Shown one piece after another: positions 22,940 to 31,624 of a stretch of DNA of 41,056 bases. Each line of letters opens with the position of its first letter. Positions within the stretch are counted from its first letter, which is position 1. The stretch spans positions 1-41,056 of the forward strand of contig NZ_BJVJ01000053.1 in assembly GCF_007989085.1 (NCBI RefSeq). Direction: 5' to 3'. This stretch comes from Pseudonocardia sulfidoxydans NBRC 16205 (GTDB lineage Bacteria > Actinomycetota > Actinomycetes > Mycobacteriales > Pseudonocardiaceae). Made by a program: the position numbers and the translations under genes. The notes beneath the pieces were generated by a model that was given only the letters and a program-made list of their open reading frames with translations, made no database searches and was not told the DNA's origin.

Positions 22940-24435
22940 CGGTCTTCGTGCCCAAGGACTCCGCGGCCGTCTCCGTCGGGGCCGACGAGGTCGCCGAGCT
23001 GCTCGCCCGCGCCGGCGCCCACGTCGTGCGCACCGGCTCGCGCGGCATGCTCTGGCTGGAGCCGCTCGTCGAGGTCGAGACCGACGCCGGCCGCGTGGGC
23101 TACGGGCCCGTCGCACCCGAGGACGTCGACGGGCTCGTCGCCGCCGGGATGCTCGACGGCACCGCTGCCGGGCTGGGCCCGGTCGAGGACCTGCCGTGGA
23201 TGCGGGCCCAGCAGCGGCTGACGTTCGCCCGCGTCGGCGTCGTCGACCCCGCCGACCCGGCCGACCACGAACGCCACGGCGGCCTCGACGGCCTGCGCGC
23301 CGCGCTCGCGATGGAACCGGCCGACGTCGTCACCGCGGTGACCGACTCCGGCCTGCGCGGGCGCGGCGGCGCCGGCTTCCCGACCGGCGTCAAATGGAAG
23401 ACCGTCGCGGCCGCGGCGGCGGAGGAGAAGTTCGTGTGCTGCAACGCCGACGAGGGCGACAGCGGCACCTTCGCCGACCGGATGCTGATGGAGGGCGACC
23501 CCTTCACCCTGCTCACCGGCATGACCATCGCCGCGTACGCGGTCGGGGCCCGCGAGGGGTACGTCTACGTCCGCTCCGAGTACCCCGATGCCGTTGCCGC
23601 GCTTCGCACCGCGATCGTCGCCGCCCGCGAGCGCGGCTGGCTCGGCCCCGACGTCCTCGGCTCGGGGTTCGCGTTCGACGTGCACGTCCGCGTCGGCGCC
23701 GGCGCCTACATCTGCGGCGAGGAGACCTCCATGCTGGAGAGTCTCGAGGGCAGGCGCGGCACGGTCCGGCCGAAGCCCCCGATCCCCGCGCTGGAGGGCC
23801 TGTTCGGGCGGCCGACCGTCGTCAACAACGTGCTGTCGCTGGCCTCGGTGCCCACGATCCTGGCCGACGGCGCCGAGGCCTATGCCTCGCTCGGCGTCGG
23901 GCGCTCGCGCGGGACGCAGGTGTTCCAGCTGGGCGGCAACATCGCCCGCGGCGGCGTCCTGGAGACGGCCTTCGGCATCTCGCTCGGCGAGCTGGTCGAG
24001 ACGTTCGGCGGCGGCACCCTGTCCGGGCGGCCGGTGCGGGCGGTGCAGGTCGGCGGCCCGCTGGGGGCCTACCTGCCGGTCGAGCAGTTCGACCTGCCGA
24101 TGGACTACGAGGCCTTCGCCGCGTCCGGCGCGATGGTCGGGCACGGCGGAATCGTCGTGTTCGACGACACCGTCGACATGTCGGCGATGGCGCGGTTCGC
24201 GATGGAGTTCTGCGCCGAGGAGTCGTGCGGGCGCTGCACACCGTGCCGGATCGGGGCGGTGCGCGGCGTCGAGACGATCGACCGCATCCGGGCGGGCGTG
24301 GACCGCGAGGCCAACCTCATGCTCCTCGAGGACCTGTGCGAGCTCATGACCGACGGATCGCTGTGCGCCATGGGTGGGCTCACCCCACTCCCGGTGCGCA
24401 GCGCAGTGACGCACTTCGCGGAGGACTTCCGGTGA
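22936..24435 (+). CDS. fdsB: NAD-dependent formate dehydrogenase beta subunit (NuoF-like, FMN/NAD-binding)
   Basis: A 499-residue protein. Residues 1-95 are a thioredoxin-like extension, as in FdsB. The NuoF core begins with the FMN/NADH-binding glycine-rich segment GRGGAGFPTGVKW (about 142-154) and CCNADEGDSGTFADR. AGAYICGEETSMLESLEG lies near residue 260, and the [4Fe-4S] cluster is bound by Cys431, Cys434, Cys437 (SCGRCTPCRIG) and Cys477. It passes electrons from formate oxidation to NAD+. ATG 22936 overlaps the fdsG stop (ATGA). Confidence 0.95.
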   Translation: MTVFVPKDSAAVSVGADEVAELLARAGAHVVRTGSRGMLWLEPLVEVETDAGRVGYGPVAPEDVDGLVAAGMLDGTAAGLGPVEDLPWMRAQQRLTFARVGVVDPADPADHERHGGLDGLRAALAMEPADVVTAVTDSGLRGRGGAGFPTGVKWKTVAAAAAEEKFVCCNADEGDSGTFADRMLMEGDPFTLLTGMTIAAYAVGAREGYVYVRSEYPDAVAALRTAIVAARERGWLGPDVLGSGFAFDVHVRVGAGAYICGEETSMLESLEGRRGTVRPKPPIPALEGLFGRPTVVNNVLSLASVPTILADGAEAYASLGVGRSRGTQVFQLGGNIARGGVLETAFGISLGELVETFGGGTLSGRPVRAVQVGGPLGAYLPVEQFDLPMDYEAFAASGAMVGHGGIVVFDDTVDMSAMARFAMEFCAEESCGRCTPCRIGAVRGVETIDRIRAGVDREANLMLLEDLCELMTDGSLCAMGGLTPLPVRSAVTHFAEDFR

Positions 24436-27269
24436 GCCTGCTGAAAGAACCCGACTTCGGCACGCCCGCCCGCGCCGGGGACGCAGGCGTCGAGCTCACC
24501 ATCGACGGCACGACCGTCGCCGTGCCCCCGGGCACGTCGGTGATGCGCGCGGCCGCGCAGGCGGGCTGCGAGGTCCCGAAGCTGTGCGCGACCGACAGCC
24601 TGGAGGCGTTCGGCTCGTGCCGGCTGTGCGTCGTCGAGATCGACGGCGCCCGCGGCACCCCCGCCTCCTGCACGACGCCGGTCGCGCCCGGCATGGTGGT
24701 GCGGACCCAGACCGAGAAGCTGGGCAGGCTGCGCCGCGGGGTCATGGAGCTCTACATCTCCGACCACCCGCTCGACTGCCTGACCTGCTCGGCCAACGGC
24801 GACTGCGAGCTGCAGGACATGGCCGGTGTGACGGGGCTGCGCGAGGTCCGCTACGGCTCCGGTGTCGACGCCGGCGCCAACCACATGGACCTGCTCACGG
24901 ACACGTCGAACCCGTACTTCGAGTTCGACCCGGCCAAGTGCATCCTCTGCTCGCGCTGCGTGCGGGCCTGCGACGAGGTGCAGGGCACCCTGGCGCTCAC
25001 GATCGAGGGCCGCGGTTTCGACTCGAAGGTCTCGCCGGGCGCGGGTGGCACCTTCATGGAGTCCGACTGCGTCTCCTGCGGCGCGTGCGTCCAGGCCTGC
25101 CCGACGGCGACGCTGCAGGAGAAGACCGTCGTCGAGCTCGGCATGCCCACCCGCTCGGTGATCACCACGTGCGCCTACTGCGGCGTCGGCTGCTCGTTCA
25201 AGGCCGAGCTGCGCGGCTCCGGTGACAGCACGGAGCTCGTCCGGATGGTGCCGTACAAGGACGGCGGCGCCAACGAGGGCCACTCGTGTGTGAAGGGGCG
25301 CTTCGCGTTCGGCTACGCCTCCCACCCGGACCGGGTCCTGACGCCGCGGGTGCGCGACTCGATCGCCGACGAGTGGCGCGAGGTCTCCTGGGAGGAGGCG
25401 ATCACCCACACCGCCCGTCGCCTGCGCGCGATCCAGGCCGAGCACGGGACCGGGTCGATCGGCGCGATCACCTCCTCGCGGTGCACCAACGAGGAGGTCT
25501 ACGTCGTCCAGAAGATGGTGCGGGCGGCGTTCGGCAACAACAACGTCGACACGTGCGCGCGGGTCTGCCACTCGCCGACCGGGTACGGGCTGAACCAGAC
25601 CTTCGGCACCTCGGCGGGCACCCAGGACTTCGCGTCCGTCGACGACGCCGACGTGATCATGGTGATCGGCGCCAACCCCACCGACGCCCACCCGGTGTTC
25701 GGGTCGCGGATGAAGAAGCGGCTGCGCCAGGGCGCCCGGCTCATCGTCGCCGACCCCCGCTCGATCGACCTGGTCCGCAGCCCCCACATCGAGGCCGCGC
25801 ACCACCTCGCGCTCAACCCGGGCACCAACGTCGCGATCGTCAACGCCATGGCCCACGTCGTCGTCACCGAGGGGCTGGTCGACCGCGAGTTCGTCGACGC
25901 CCGCTGCGAGAACATCGACGAGTGGGAGGCGTTCATCGCCGATCCCGCGCACTCGCCCGAAGCCGTCGAGGAGATCACCGGCGTCCCGGCCGCCGAGGTA
26001 CGCGCCGCCGCCCGGCTCTACGCGACGGCCGGCAACGCCGCGATCTACTACGGCCTGGGCGTCACCGAGCACAGCCAGGGCTCGACGATGGTGATGGGCA
26101 TGGCCAACCTCGCCATGGCCACCGGCAACATCGGCCGCTCCGGGGTCGGGGTCAACCCGCTGCGCGGGCAGAACAACGTCCAGGGCTCCTGCGACATGGG
26201 CTCGTTCCCGCACGAGCTGCCCGGCTACCGCCACGTCTCCGACGGCTCGGTCCGCGAGGTCTACGAACAGCTGTGGGGCACGCCGCTGCTCGACGAGCCG
26301 GGCCTGCGCATCCCCAACATGTTCGACTCCGCGCTCGACGGCTCGTTCCGGGCGCTGTTCGTGCAAGGCGAGGACATCGCGCAGTCCGACCCCAACATCA
26401 GCCACGTGCACGCGGCGCTGGCCGCGCTCGACCTCGTCGTGGTGCAGGACCTGTTCGTCAACGAGACCGCGAAGTTCGCGCACGTCCTGCTGCCGGGCAC
26501 GTCGTTCCTGGAGAAGGACGGCACGTTCACCAACGCCGAGCGGCGCATCAACCGCGTCCGCCCGGTGATGGCGGCGCGGACCGGCAAGCAGGAGTGGCAG
26601 ATCGTCTGCGAGATCGCGCAGGCCATGGGCTACCCGATGCACTACGACGACGCCGCCCAGATCATGGACGAGATCGCGCTGACGACGCCCACGTTCGCCG
26701 GGGTGTCCTTCGCCCACCTCGACGCCGTCGGCTCGGTGCAGTGGCCCTGCACCACCGAGCGGCCGGAGGGGACGCCGATCATGCACGTCGACGGGTTCGT
26801 CCGCGGCAAGGGCCGGTTCGTCGTCACCCCGTACGTGCCGACGCGCGAGCGCAGCAACCGCCGTTTCCCGCTGATCCTGACGACGGGGCGCATCCTGTCG
26901 CAGTACAACGTCGGCGCCCAGACGCGGCGCACGGCCAACGTGGCGTGGCACCCCGAGGACGTCCTGGAGCTGCATCCCCACGACGCCGAGGTTCGCGGTG
27001 TGGCCGACGGCGACCGGGTCGAGCTGGCCAGCCGGGTGGGCACGACCTCGTTGCGCGCCAAGATCTCCGACCGGATGCCGGTGGGTGTCTGCTACACGAC
27101 GTTCCACCATCCGGTCAGCGGCGCGAACGTCGTCACGACGGACAACTCCGACTGGGCGACCAACTGTCCGGAGTACAAGGTGACCGCGGTGCAGGTGACG
27201 CCGTCGACGGCGCTCACGGCCGCGGCGCCCGCCCACGAGCAGACCTCGGTGGGGGCCGGCCGTGGATGA
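24432..27269 (+). CDS. fdsA: NAD-dependent formate dehydrogenase alpha subunit (molybdopterin, catalytic)
   Basis: A 945-residue FdsA-type subunit. An N-terminal ferredoxin domain binds [2Fe-2S] (Cys52, 63, 66, 80) and a His/Cys3 cluster (DHPLDCLTCSANGDC). Two ferredoxin-type motifs follow (CILCSRCVRAC, CVSCGACVQAC). The molybdopterin domain begins with CAYCGVGCSF, its [4Fe-4S] site. The likely Mo/W ligand is Cys379 in CARVCHSPTGYG; there is no selenocysteine TGA. It oxidises formate to CO2 in the cytoplasm, there being no Tat signal. GTG 24432 overlaps the fdsB stop and its end overlaps fdsD. The sulfurtransferase gene fdhD/fdsC usually needed for maturation is not in this window. Confidence 0.96.
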   Translation: MSLLKEPDFGTPARAGDAGVELTIDGTTVAVPPGTSVMRAAAQAGCEVPKLCATDSLEAFGSCRLCVVEIDGARGTPASCTTPVAPGMVVRTQTEKLGRLRRGVMELYISDHPLDCLTCSANGDCELQDMAGVTGLREVRYGSGVDAGANHMDLLTDTSNPYFEFDPAKCILCSRCVRACDEVQGTLALTIEGRGFDSKVSPGAGGTFMESDCVSCGACVQACPTATLQEKTVVELGMPTRSVITTCAYCGVGCSFKAELRGSGDSTELVRMVPYKDGGANEGHSCVKGRFAFGYASHPDRVLTPRVRDSIADEWREVSWEEAITHTARRLRAIQAEHGTGSIGAITSSRCTNEEVYVVQKMVRAAFGNNNVDTCARVCHSPTGYGLNQTFGTSAGTQDFASVDDADVIMVIGANPTDAHPVFGSRMKKRLRQGARLIVADPRSIDLVRSPHIEAAHHLALNPGTNVAIVNAMAHVVVTEGLVDREFVDARCENIDEWEAFIADPAHSPEAVEEITGVPAAEVRAAARLYATAGNAAIYYGLGVTEHSQGSTMVMGMANLAMATGNIGRSGVGVNPLRGQNNVQGSCDMGSFPHELPGYRHVSDGSVREVYEQLWGTPLLDEPGLRIPNMFDSALDGSFRALFVQGEDIAQSDPNISHVHAALAALDLVVVQDLFVNETAKFAHVLLPGTSFLEKDGTFTNAERRINRVRPVMAARTGKQEWQIVCEIAQAMGYPMHYDDAAQIMDEIALTTPTFAGVSFAHLDAVGSVQWPCTTERPEGTPIMHVDGFVRGKGRFVVTPYVPTRERSNRRFPLILTTGRILSQYNVGAQTRRTANVAWHPEDVLELHPHDAEVRGVADGDRVELASRVGTTSLRAKISDRMPVGVCYTTFHHPVSGANVVTTDNSDWATNCPEYKVTAVQVTPSTALTAAAPAHEQTSVGAGRG

Positions 27270-27486
27270 GCTCGGGCCCGAGGTGCGGATGGTCTCCGAC
27301 ATCGTCGTCCAGTTCGCGCACCGCCCCGCCGACGACGCGGCCGCGGCGATCGCGGCGCACCTGAGGAGGTTCTGGGACCCGCGGATGCGGCGCAGGCTGG
27401 TCGCGGCCGTCGACGCCGGCGCCGACGTCGACCCGGTCGTGGTGCGGGTGGCGCAGCTGCTGTCGTCGTCTGCCCCGGCGTCCTGA
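27262..27486 (+). CDS. fdsD: Formate dehydrogenase delta subunit
   Basis: A 74-residue small protein starting at GTG 27262, overlapping the fdsA stop by 8 nt. The sequence VRMVSDIVVQFAHRPADDA and FWDPRMRRRLVAAVDAG match the FdsD family, an accessory subunit seen only next to FdsABG-type formate dehydrogenases. Its exact role (assembly or stability) is not settled. The last residues are Ser/Ala-rich. It faces the MarR gene with 10 bp between the stops. Confidence 0.88.
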   Translation: MDELGPEVRMVSDIVVQFAHRPADDAAAAIAAHLRRFWDPRMRRRLVAAVDAGADVDPVVVRVAQLLSSSAPAS

Positions 27487-27496
27487 CGTCGCGGGG

Positions 27497-27985
27497 TCAG
27501 TCCTGCGTGGGGCCCTGCAGGCCGTTGCGCAGCCGGCGCAGCAGGTCGTCGAACAGCTCGGCGTCGGGCCCGAGCAGCCGGCTGAACTGGCGCCGCACGT
27601 CGGCCGTGGCCTCCTCCCACACCGTGTGGGCCTGACGCCCGCGCGGGGAGGCGGCGACGAGCACGCGGCGCCGGTCGAGCTCGTCGGGCCGGCGCAGCAC
27701 CAGGTTGGCCGAGACCATCCGGTCGACCAGCTTGGACAGCTTGGGCGCCAGCATCATCGCGTGCTCGGCGACGACGTTCATCGGGCAGCCGCCGCGCGCG
27801 ACGAGCAGTGACAGGATGCGCCACTGCTCGATGTCGGCGCCGTGGGCCTTGAGCGCCTCGTCGAGCTGCTGCTCGACGGAGCGCTCGACGAGGGTGAGCA
27901 CGCGCAGCGTCTCGTCGTCGACCGGGGCCATCCGGCCCTCGACGGGGCCGTCGACGAGCTCCGACGGGTCCGGACGCGCTGCCAC
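27497..27985 (-). CDS. MarR-family transcriptional regulator
   Basis: A 162-residue winged-helix protein. IEQWRILSLLVARGGCPMN leads into the DNA-binding helices, MMLAPKLSKLVDRMVSANLV is the recognition region and PDELDRRRVLVAASPRG the wing, all typical of MarR. It is divergent from the AmiC-like gene with a 62-bp shared promoter interval, so it may control that gene, itself and perhaps the downstream amide genes. GTG 27985 is preceded at 6 nt by TAGCAT, a leaderless-type -10. The ligand is unknown. Confidence 0.88.
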   Translation of the reverse strand: MAARPDPSELVDGPVEGRMAPVDDETLRVLTLVERSVEQQLDEALKAHGADIEQWRILSLLVARGGCPMNVVAEHAMMLAPKLSKLVDRMVSANLVLRRPDELDRRRVLVAASPRGRQAHTVWEEATADVRRQFSRLLGPDAELFDDLLRRLRNGLQGPTQD

Positions 27986-27991
27986 CGTCGC

Positions 27992-28041
27992 ATGCTAACC
28001 CACGTTCGGAGTAACCGCCGGGCCCACCGGGTCGCTAGCGT
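27992..28041. promoter_or_regulatory. Divergent leaderless promoter pair
   Basis: TAGCAT on the minus strand (27997-27992) lies 6 nt before the MarR GTG 27985. TAGCGT on the plus strand (28036-28041) lies 6 nt before ATG 28048. Both genes lack a ribosome binding site, so both are probably leaderless and share this 62-bp interval. Confidence 0.4.
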
Positions 28042-28047
28042 CGTCAC

Positions 28048-29145
28048 ATGACCGCGGGCGGCGAGGCCGAGCGACTGACGGTGCCGCCGTCGGCCGGGCC
28101 GGACGTCCTCACGATGGCGCTCGTCGTCCCGTTGCAGGGACCGGCCGGCATCTTCGGGCCGTCGTGCGAGAGTTGCGCCGATCTGGCCGCGGCCGAGATC
28201 AACGAGGAGGGCGGCGTCCTCGGCCGTGAGCTGCGGCTGCTGCCCGTCGACGGCGGCCGGGCGCCCGACGTCGTGGCCACCGAGGTCGACGCGCTGATCC
28301 GGGCGGGCGCGGTCGAGGCCGTCACGGGCTGGCACATCTCCGCGGTCCGGGAGGCGGTCGCGCCGCGGATCGGGGGCCGGGTCCCGTACGCCTACACCGC
28401 CCTCTACGAGGGCGGTGAGCACCGCCCGGGGGTGTTCCTGACGGGGGAGACGCCGGACCTGCAGCTGGGCCCGACGCTCGACTGGTTCGCGGGCACGGTC
28501 GGGGTGCGGCGCTGGACGATCGTCGGTGACGACTACATCTGGCCGCGCCGCTCGGCCCACATCGCCAAGGAGTACCTGCGGGCGATCGGCGGCACGGTGT
28601 GCGACGAGATGTACGTGCCGCTGGGCACGTCGGACTTCGCGGGGCCGTTGGGGCGCATCGAGGCCAGCGGGTGCGAGGCCGTCCTGATGCTGCTCATCGG
28701 TGACGACGCGGTGTGCTTCAACCGGCAGTTCAGCGCGCGCGGCATGGACCGCGACATCCTGCGGTTCAGCTCGCTGATCGACGAGAACGTCCTGCTCGCC
28801 TCGGGTGCGAACAACACCCGTGGGCTGCTGACGTCGGCCGGGTACTTCGAGGAGCTGGCGACGACGCCGGGTCTCGACTTCGCCGCGGCCTACTTCAGCC
28901 GGTTCGGTCCCGACGCGCCGGTGCTCAACAGCCTGGGGGAGTCCTGTTACGAGGGCGTCCGGCTGCTGTCGGCCCTGATCCGGCGGGCGCACTCGGCCGA
29001 GGTGGGCTCGGTGACGTCGGTGTCGGAGGGGCTGGCCTACGAGAGCCCGCGCGGGACGGTCGTGGTGCGCGACCGTCACCTCAAGCAGCGGGTGTTCCTG
29101 GCGGTGGCCGACGGCCTGCGCTGGGACGTCATCCAGGAGCTCTGA
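28048..29145 (+). CDS. AmiC/FmdD-like amide- or urea-sensing periplasmic-binding-fold protein without signal peptide
   Basis: A 365-residue type I periplasmic-binding-fold protein. LTMALVVPLQGPAGIFGPSC, AAAEINEEGGVLGRELRLLP and AVTGWHISAVREAVAP match the amide/urea-binding group that includes AmiC of Pseudomonas and FmdD receptors. The first 32 residues are hydrophilic with no signal peptide or lipobox, so it should stay in the cytoplasm, as AmiC does. AmiC senses amides and inhibits the antiterminator AmiR; no AmiR homologue is visible here, but a MarR gene is divergent. It precedes FmdB, AmiS and formamidase, so sensing of formamide or a short amide is a reasonable inference. Confidence 0.85.
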   Translation: MTAGGEAERLTVPPSAGPDVLTMALVVPLQGPAGIFGPSCESCADLAAAEINEEGGVLGRELRLLPVDGGRAPDVVATEVDALIRAGAVEAVTGWHISAVREAVAPRIGGRVPYAYTALYEGGEHRPGVFLTGETPDLQLGPTLDWFAGTVGVRRWTIVGDDYIWPRRSAHIAKEYLRAIGGTVCDEMYVPLGTSDFAGPLGRIEASGCEAVLMLLIGDDAVCFNRQFSARGMDRDILRFSSLIDENVLLASGANNTRGLLTSAGYFEELATTPGLDFAAAYFSRFGPDAPVLNSLGESCYEGVRLLSALIRRAHSAEVGSVTSVSEGLAYESPRGTVVVRDRHLKQRVFLAVADGLRWDVIQEL

Positions 29146-29199
29146 CCCCGTCCCCACCTGCGGGTTCTCGCGTCGGGCCGGTGGCGCTCCGACTGGTCG

Positions 29200-29228
29200 T
29201 TGACAGCCTTGGTCACACGCCGTAGTTT
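29200..29228 (+). promoter_or_regulatory. Primary-sigma-type promoter for the fmdB-amiS-fmdA operon
   Basis: TTGACA (29200-29205), 17-nt spacer, TAGTTT (29223-29228): a consensus -35, optimal spacing and a good -10. It is the best-matching promoter in the window and lies 75 bp before the fmdB start. Confidence 0.75.
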
Positions 29229-29245
29229 CCCAGGAAATTGTTTCC
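29226..29245. promoter_or_regulatory. TTTCC/GGAAA/TTTCC operator-like repeat overlapping the -10 and start point
   Basis: TTTCC-CA-GGAAA (29226-29237) and GGAAA-TTG-TTTCC (29233-29245) share the central half-site. The repeat begins inside the -10 and covers the expected transcription start, the classic place for a repressor. The divergent MarR protein is a candidate binder. Confidence 0.5.
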
Positions 29246-29303
29246 GGTGATCGTCATCACGGTGGTCCCGGGGACTCCCCACAACGACGTGGAAGGAGCG
29301 CTC

Positions 29304-29594
29304 GTGGCCCTCTACCGCTATCGCTGTGCCGCCCACGGTGCCTTCGACCTGACCACCCCCATCGGCACCGCCCCCGAGACCGCGCCCTGCCCCCGCTGCA
29401 CCGCGACGTCCGCCCGCCAGTACACCGCGCCCATGCTGGGCCGGGGCACCGACGCCGCGATGACGCTGATCGACCGGACCCGCGCCACCGCCGACACCCC
29501 GGCCGTCGTGGGCGCCCCGCCGCCGCGCCCGGCGTCCCGACGCACCCCCCTCGCCCCGCCGAACCCGGCCCTGCGCCGGCTGCCGAGGCCGTGA
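29304..29594 (+). CDS. fmdB: FmdB-family zinc ribbon protein
   Basis: A 96-residue protein starting at GTG 29304 after GGAAGGAG (29291-29298). The N-terminal zinc ribbon has the pattern C-x2-H ... CPRC (YRYRCAAHGAFDL, APCPRCTAT), as in FmdB proteins next to formamidase genes, where it is thought to have a regulatory role. The C-terminal half is Pro/Ala/Arg-rich and probably disordered. It is followed closely by the AmiS/UreI gene. Confidence 0.87.
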   Translation: MALYRYRCAAHGAFDLTTPIGTAPETAPCPRCTATSARQYTAPMLGRGTDAAMTLIDRTRATADTPAVVGAPPPRPASRRTPLAPPNPALRRLPRP

Positions 29595-29595
29595 C

Positions 29596-30234
29596 ATGGG
29601 AGCCGTCGGACTGATCTACGTGGGCGCCGTCCTGTTCGTCAACGGCGCGATGCTCCTCGGCTGGGTCGAGGGCCGCTCCGCAGCCCCGCTCAACATCTTC
29701 GTCGGCCTCCTGCAGGTCGTCACACCGACATACCTGATCTTCAGCGCCAACGGCAACACCGACCAGATCCTCAACGCATCAGGGCTCTACCTGTTCGGCT
29801 TCACCTACCTCTACGTCGCGTTCAACCTGTTCATGAACCTCGACGGAACCGGCCTCGGCTTCTTCTCGCTGTTCGTCGCCGTCGCCGCCGTCGGGTACTC
29901 GCTGGCGAACTTCTTCACCCTCCGCGACCCCGTCTTCGGCGTCATCTGGCTCTACTGGGCCTTCCTGTGGCTGCTGTTCTACCTGCTCCTCGGACGGAAC
30001 GAGGAAGGACTCGGCCGCTACACCGGAGCCGTCGCCGCTGTCCAGGGCTGGGTCACCGGCGCCGTGCCCGCCGCACTGCTGCTGCTCGGCTACTGGGGTG
30101 GCAACAACGCCGGCCTGATCGCGACGATCTTCGCCGTCTTCGGGATCGTCGTCTTCGCCGCTCTCTGGGTCCCGTTGCGACCCCGCGGCCGAACAGAACC
30201 CACCACCACCGACAGGACCGCCGCCGCGACCTGA
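29596..30234 (+). CDS. amiS: AmiS/UreI-family amide or urea channel
   Basis: A 212-residue membrane protein with six hydrophobic segments: GLIYVGAVLFVNGAMLLGW, PLNIFVGLLQVVTPTYLIF, ASGLYLFGFTYLYVAFNLFM, FFSLFVAVAAVGYSLANFF, GVIWLYWAFLWLLFYLLLG and a C-terminal pair. This is the AmiS/UreI family, which lets short amides or urea enter the cell. Here it should admit formamide to the formamidase encoded downstream. ATG 29596 follows the fmdB stop by one base. A 66-bp gap with GGAGA before the next ATG separates it from fmdA. Confidence 0.93.
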   Translation: MGAVGLIYVGAVLFVNGAMLLGWVEGRSAAPLNIFVGLLQVVTPTYLIFSANGNTDQILNASGLYLFGFTYLYVAFNLFMNLDGTGLGFFSLFVAVAAVGYSLANFFTLRDPVFGVIWLYWAFLWLLFYLLLGRNEEGLGRYTGAVAAVQGWVTGAVPAALLLLGYWGGNNAGLIATIFAVFGIVVFAALWVPLRPRGRTEPTTTDRTAAAT

Positions 30235-30300
30235 TCGGGCGGACCACACCTCCGGACCTGGCAACCCTCGTTTCCTGCACACCCACACTGGAGATTCGCC

Positions 30301-31554
30301 ATGCCTGATGTCGTGTTCCCGCTGGACTCGACCAAGAAGTTCACCGACCAGGAGAAGATCGGTCACAACCGCTGGCACCCGGACATCCCGGCGCAGGTGC
30401 ACGTCAAGCCGGGCGACTCGTTCCGCGTCCACTGCCGCGAATGGTTCGACGGCGCGATCGTCAACGACGACTCCGCCGACGACATCCTCAACGCCCCGCT
30501 CGCCGGGGTGCACGTGCTCTCCGGGCCGATCGCCGTCGAGGGCGTCCAACCCGGCGACCTGCTGATCGTCGACATCCTCGACGTCGGCCCGATCCCGCAG
30601 GAGGACTCCGGCCCCCTCGCCGGCCAGGGCTGGGGCTACACCGGCGTCTTCGCCACCAGCAACGGCGGCGGGTTCCTCACCGAGCAGTTCCCCGACGCCT
30701 ACAAGGTGATCTGGGACTTCCAGGGTGGCAAGGCGACCTCCCGGCACGTCCCCGGCGTCTCCTTCACCGGCATCGTGCACCCGGGCCTCATGGGCACCGC
30801 GCCCTCACACGAGCTGCTGGGCAAGTGGAACGCCCGCGAGCAGGCCCTGATCGACACCGACCCCGGCCGCGTCCCGCCGCTCGCCCTGCCGCCGCTGCCC
30901 GACTCGGCGATCCTCGGCAGCCTGTCGGGCGCCGACTTCGAACGCGCCGCCGCCGAGGCCGCCCGCACCGCCCCGCCCCGCGAGAACGGCGGCAACCAGG
31001 ACATCAAGAACCTGACCAAGGGGACCCGGGTCTTCTACCCGGTGTTCGTCGACGGCGGGAACCTGTCCATGGGCGACCTGCACTTCTCCCAGGGCGACGG
31101 CGAGATCACGTTCTGCGGCGCGATCGAGATGGGCGGGTTCATGGACCTGCACGTCGACGTCATCAAGGGCGGCATGGCGACCTACGGCGTCTCCGAGAAC
31201 GCGATCTTCATGCCGGGCAACACCGACCCGCAGTACAGCGAGTGGCTGGCCTTCTCCGGCACCTCGGTCACCCTCGACGGCGAGCAGCGCTACCTCGACT
31301 CGCACCTGTCGTACCAGCGGGCCTGTCTGCACGCCATCGACTACCTGACCAAGTTCGGCTACAGCGCCATCCAGGCCTACATGATCCTGGGCGCGGCGCC
31401 GATCGAGGGCCGGCTCTCGGGTGTCGTCGACATCCCGAACTCCTGCTCGACGGTCTACATCCCGACGGCGATCTTCGACTTCGACGTGCGGCCCGGCAAG
31501 AACGGCCCGCACCAGGTCGACCCGGGAATGGGTGTCCCGATGTCGCGAGGCTGA
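30301..31554 (+). CDS. fmdA: Formamidase (FmdA/AmdA acetamidase-formamidase family)
   Basis: A 417-residue zinc-dependent amidase. DSFRVHCREWFDGAIVNDDS, HVLSGPIAVEGVQPGDLLIV, FTGIVHPGLMGTAPSHELL and GDLHFSQGDGEITFCGAIEM are hallmarks of formamidase, and the length is typical. It hydrolyses formamide to formate and ammonia in the cytoplasm. GGAGA precedes ATG 30301. With the channel, FmdB and sensor upstream and a complete formate dehydrogenase operon just beyond the MarR gene, the released formate could be oxidised to CO2 with NADH formation. Confidence 0.96.
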   Translation: MPDVVFPLDSTKKFTDQEKIGHNRWHPDIPAQVHVKPGDSFRVHCREWFDGAIVNDDSADDILNAPLAGVHVLSGPIAVEGVQPGDLLIVDILDVGPIPQEDSGPLAGQGWGYTGVFATSNGGGFLTEQFPDAYKVIWDFQGGKATSRHVPGVSFTGIVHPGLMGTAPSHELLGKWNAREQALIDTDPGRVPPLALPPLPDSAILGSLSGADFERAAAEAARTAPPRENGGNQDIKNLTKGTRVFYPVFVDGGNLSMGDLHFSQGDGEITFCGAIEMGGFMDLHVDVIKGGMATYGVSENAIFMPGNTDPQYSEWLAFSGTSVTLDGEQRYLDSHLSYQRACLHAIDYLTKFGYSAIQAYMILGAAPIEGRLSGVVDIPNSCSTVYIPTAIFDFDVRPGKNGPHQVDPGMGVPMSRG

Positions 31555-31624
31555 CCTCGCGACGACCGACGGCCCCGGCCCGCCCTCACGGCGGCCGGGT
31601 TCGTTCGGCGTGCGGTCCGACCCT

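Noticed and set aside
24432..27269. Possible selenocysteine formate dehydrogenase
   Set aside because: No in-frame TGA; the ligand position is a cysteine codon at 25566-25568.
24105..27824. Long minus-strand open frame opposite fdsA
   Set aside because: Shadow of fdsA/fdsD caused by high GC; the sense frame has all cofactor motifs.
206..31554. Link between the thiamine-precursor importer and the formamide/formate genes through release of formate from formylaminopyrimidine
   Set aside because: Chemically conceivable, but the genes are about 20 kb apart, no deformylase is seen and regulation differs; too speculative.
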